A stretch of DNA of 16,794 nucleotides, taken from the NCBI GenBank assembly GCA_023411265.1, contig JAEYOX010000004.1, positions 1-16,794 on the forward strand, written 5' to 3'. Below, piece after piece: positions 15,053 to 16,794 of this stretch (the stretch's first letter is position 1; each line of letters opens with the position of its first letter). The translations under genes and the position numbers were made by a program. Source of the DNA: Bacteroidota bacterium (lineage in GTDB: Bacteria; Bacteroidota; Bacteroidia; Flavobacteriales; Weeksellaceae). The notes under the pieces were generated by a model. The model saw only the letters and a program-made list of their open reading frames with translations. It was not told where the DNA came from and did not search any database.

Positions 15053-15839
15053 ATTCTTCTTTTTATTTTACCTTGGGTTTGTCTTTGTAACAGCATCGGC
15101 ACAATATCAAGTTCCTAAGAAACCGCCAGTTCTCTATCCTGTGTATGATGAGGTTGGACTTTTAACCGATTCTGAAAAAGAGTTGTTAAATCAGAAACTC
15201 ATCAAATATGAGGATTCTACATCCACAGAAATTATGGTAATCATCATTTCTACAACTAAGGGTGAAGATATTAATTTCGTGGCTTGGCAGTTTGGGGAAA
15301 AGTGGAAAATTGGAAAGAAGGAAAAGGACAACGGCATCGTTTTTCTGGTTGCTTCAGACGACAGAAAAATCTCGATACAGCAGGGCCGCGATGTGGAAAA
15401 ATACCTGACTGCTTCCGTGGCAGGACAAATCATAGATTATATTGTGGCACCTAATTTTAAGCGGGGACTCTGGTATGAGGGAATCAATCGCGGAACCGCA
15501 GCGTTGATGGAAACCGTGCAGGGAAAATACACACCTATTGTTTCCAAAGATTCTTCTGAACACGGGGGTGTCAGTTTTTTGAAAATTATTTTAATGGCGA
15601 TTATTGTCATTATTATTTTGAGCAGTATTTTCAAAAACCGTGGTGGCGGAGGGGGCGATGATGATGTGATCCTTTCCCGACGTGGAAGAAGATCTTATCC
15701 CGGCGGATTTTTTCCATTTCCTATGGGTGGTGGTTTTGGTGGCGGAATGAGTCGTGGCGGCGGATTTGGTGGCGGCGGTTTCGGAGGATTTGGTGGAGGT
15801 GGAAGTTTTGGCGGCGGTGGCGCATCGGGAGGCTGGTGA
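15021..15839 (+). CDS. YgcG-like TPM-domain protein with Gly-rich C-terminal tail
   Basis: 272 residues from ATG 15021, or 268 from ATG 15033; both lie inside the upstream gene. The N-terminus is a signal peptide (LFHKFFFLFYLGFVFVTASA/Q). Residues about 35-165 form a TPM domain: VYDEVGLLTDSEKELLNQKL, STEIMVIIIST, KEKDNGIVFLVASDDRKISIQQGRDVE, then APNFKRGLWYEGINRG. A transmembrane helix follows (about 185-203, FLKIILMAIIVIIILSSIF), then a low-complexity tail with many GGG and FGGG units ending GGASGGW, the usual end of this family. The TPM domain should lie in the periplasm. Placed after LemA and a soluble TPM protein, it fits a conserved envelope cluster of unproven function. The tail's DNA is a run of GGTGGCGGA-like units and locally GC-rich. 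Confidence 0.92.
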   Translation: MNSPMRSLFHKFFFLFYLGFVFVTASAQYQVPKKPPVLYPVYDEVGLLTDSEKELLNQKLIKYEDSTSTEIMVIIISTTKGEDINFVAWQFGEKWKIGKKEKDNGIVFLVASDDRKISIQQGRDVEKYLTASVAGQIIDYIVAPNFKRGLWYEGINRGTAALMETVQGKYTPIVSKDSSEHGGVSFLKIILMAIIVIIILSSIFKNRGGGGGDDDVILSRRGRRSYPGGFFPFPMGGGFGGGMSRGGGFGGGGFGGFGGGGSFGGGGASGGW

Positions 15840-15860
15840 AAACCGTAGTTTTGCAACTAT

Positions 15861-16754
15861 ATGAAAAATGCAGCACTGTTCAGATTGCATCTGATTGTAT
15901 TTCTTTGGGGATTTACAGCAATTATAGGAAAACTCATTACTACAGATGCGAATACACTCGTGTTTTATCGGATGTTACTTGCTGCAACTTTTTTGTTTGT
16001 TTTTATCAGATTCATACAGAAAAAATCGTTGCATATTTCCAGGAGGCTTATGTATCAGTTAGTCACCATCGGTGGTTTCATGGCGTTTCACTGGCTTTGT
16101 TTTTTTCATTCGATTAAAATTTCCAACGTATCCATTGCATTAAGTTGCCTCTCACTTTCCACTCTGTTTGCTGCTATTCTGGAACCCATCGTTTTCAAAA
16201 GAAAAATAGATTTTTCCGAAGTTATTATCGGAGTAATTATTGTAATCTGTATTTCGTTGATTTTCAATGTTGAGTTTCGCTATAAGGAAGGAATTTTCTA
16301 CGGAATTCTGGCCGCTCTTTTCGGAACTGTTTTTTCTGTGTTCAATGGCAAATTATACGGCAGAACCACTTCGGGGAATATTATTTTTTACGAAATTTTC
16401 GGTGGCTTTCTCCTTATCTTTTTATTTACTGTTTTATCCGGACAAATTGGAAATGTAGCAAATCTGAGTGGGAGAGATATTACACTGGTAGTGCTTTTAG
16501 CTGGAGTTTTTACTGCATTTCCCATGCTGGAATCTGTGAGTCTGATGAAGTATATTTCCCCGTTTACTCTGGTTCTGACAGTAAATTTAGAACCGGTGTA
16601 CGGAATTATCCTTGCTTTTTTTATCTTTGGAGAATCGGAACAGATGAGTACTTTATTTTATATCGCGTCATTTGTTATGATTTTGGCAATTATTATCAAT
16701 GGAATTTTAAAATCGAAAAGAACCAAAAAGAAACTAAACTCCGAAATCCAATGA
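15861..16754 (+). CDS. DMT superfamily (EamA) transporter
   Basis: 297 residues, about ten hydrophobic helices, organised as two EamA halves (about 7-136 and 148-285). This is the drug/metabolite transporter layout of inner-membrane exporters. Typical segments are LIVFLWGFTAIIGKLI at helix 1, the FYRMLLAATFLFVFI segment at helix 2, SLSTLFAAILEPIVF at helix 4, and in the second half ESVSLMKYISPFTLVLTVNLEPVYGIILAFFIFGE. The substrate cannot be read from sequence. The ATG is 21 bases after the YgcG-like stop; a TAGTTTTG -7 match at 15846-15853 would give an almost leaderless message, but no -33 supports it. The stop overlaps the next start in ATGA, so the following gene is probably coupled. Confidence 0.92.
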   Translation: MKNAALFRLHLIVFLWGFTAIIGKLITTDANTLVFYRMLLAATFLFVFIRFIQKKSLHISRRLMYQLVTIGGFMAFHWLCFFHSIKISNVSIALSCLSLSTLFAAILEPIVFKRKIDFSEVIIGVIIVICISLIFNVEFRYKEGIFYGILAALFGTVFSVFNGKLYGRTTSGNIIFYEIFGGFLLIFLFTVLSGQIGNVANLSGRDITLVVLLAGVFTAFPMLESVSLMKYISPFTLVLTVNLEPVYGIILAFFIFGESEQMSTLFYIASFVMILAIIINGILKSKRTKKKLNSEIQ

Positions 16755-16794
16755 AAAAATTACTAGCATTATTCATATTTACAGGAGTATTGGC
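16751..16794 (+). CDS. Start of an exported protein (truncated by window end)
   Basis: Only 14 complete codons are visible. The ATG overlaps the transporter stop in ATGA, and the peptide MKKLLALFIFTGVL is a classic signal-peptide start: two Lys, then a hydrophobic core. The product is therefore probably exported or a lipoprotein; family unknown. Confidence 0.65.
   Translation, partial: MKKLLALFIFTGVL

Noticed and set aside
15640..15836. Tandem-repeat-like GGTGGCGGA stretch
   Set aside because: Explained by the Gly-rich tail typical of the YgcG-like family; not a separate repeat element or array.
15836..16117. Plus-strand open frame of 93 codons overlapping the start of the EamA transporter
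   Set aside because: Out-of-frame shadow; the transporter frame has clear helices and family features.

Overview
The window looks like a chromosome segment from a low-GC flavobacterium, most probably a Chryseobacterium-like member of the Weeksellaceae. The evidence is the ribosomal proteins, the secretion-signal type of three large surface proteins, repeated matches to the Bacteroidetes -7 promoter element TAnnTTTG, and the lack of Shine-Dalgarno sites. The genus is inferred; no search was possible.

Region 1 (1-1620) is a ribosomal-protein block: the 3' end of rplM, then rpsI and rpsB, closed by a strong intrinsic terminator. The rpsI-rpsB gap holds an imperfect CAAGA-rich inverted repeat and a foldable leader directly before rpsB. 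The translation factor gene tsf, often found after rpsB, is not in the window.

Region 2 (about 1620-12512) is the striking part: three head-to-tail paralogous genes for secreted proteins of 1384, 1036 and 1129 residues. Each has a signal peptide, an N-terminal region resembling the IgGFc-binding family, an Ig-like segment, Cys-rich beta modules (many starting with CDxDxDG), a SprB-like segment and a C-terminal gliding-motility/type IX secretion (T9SS) type B sorting domain. Each has its own Bacteroidetes-type promoter, and a terminator separates the second and third. The first protein carries an exact 268-residue in-frame duplication of a three-module block that is single-copy in the third. 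They are probably independently expressed cell-surface adhesins or binding proteins.

Region 3 (12513-12794) is a convergent intergenic region with a perfect palindrome with 17-bp arms, a second hairpin and a bidirectional terminator. Region 4 (12795-13928, minus strand) holds folA (dihydrofolate reductase) and a small membrane protein with TPR-like helices and a Met/His-rich tail.

Region 5 (13965-16794, plus strand) starts from a promoter that overlaps the divergent folA promoter. It encodes a LemA protein, a cytoplasmic TPM-domain protein, a YgcG-like secreted or membrane TPM protein with a Gly-rich tail, a DMT/EamA transporter, and the start of an exported protein. These genes are packed with short gaps or overlaps and probably form an operon.
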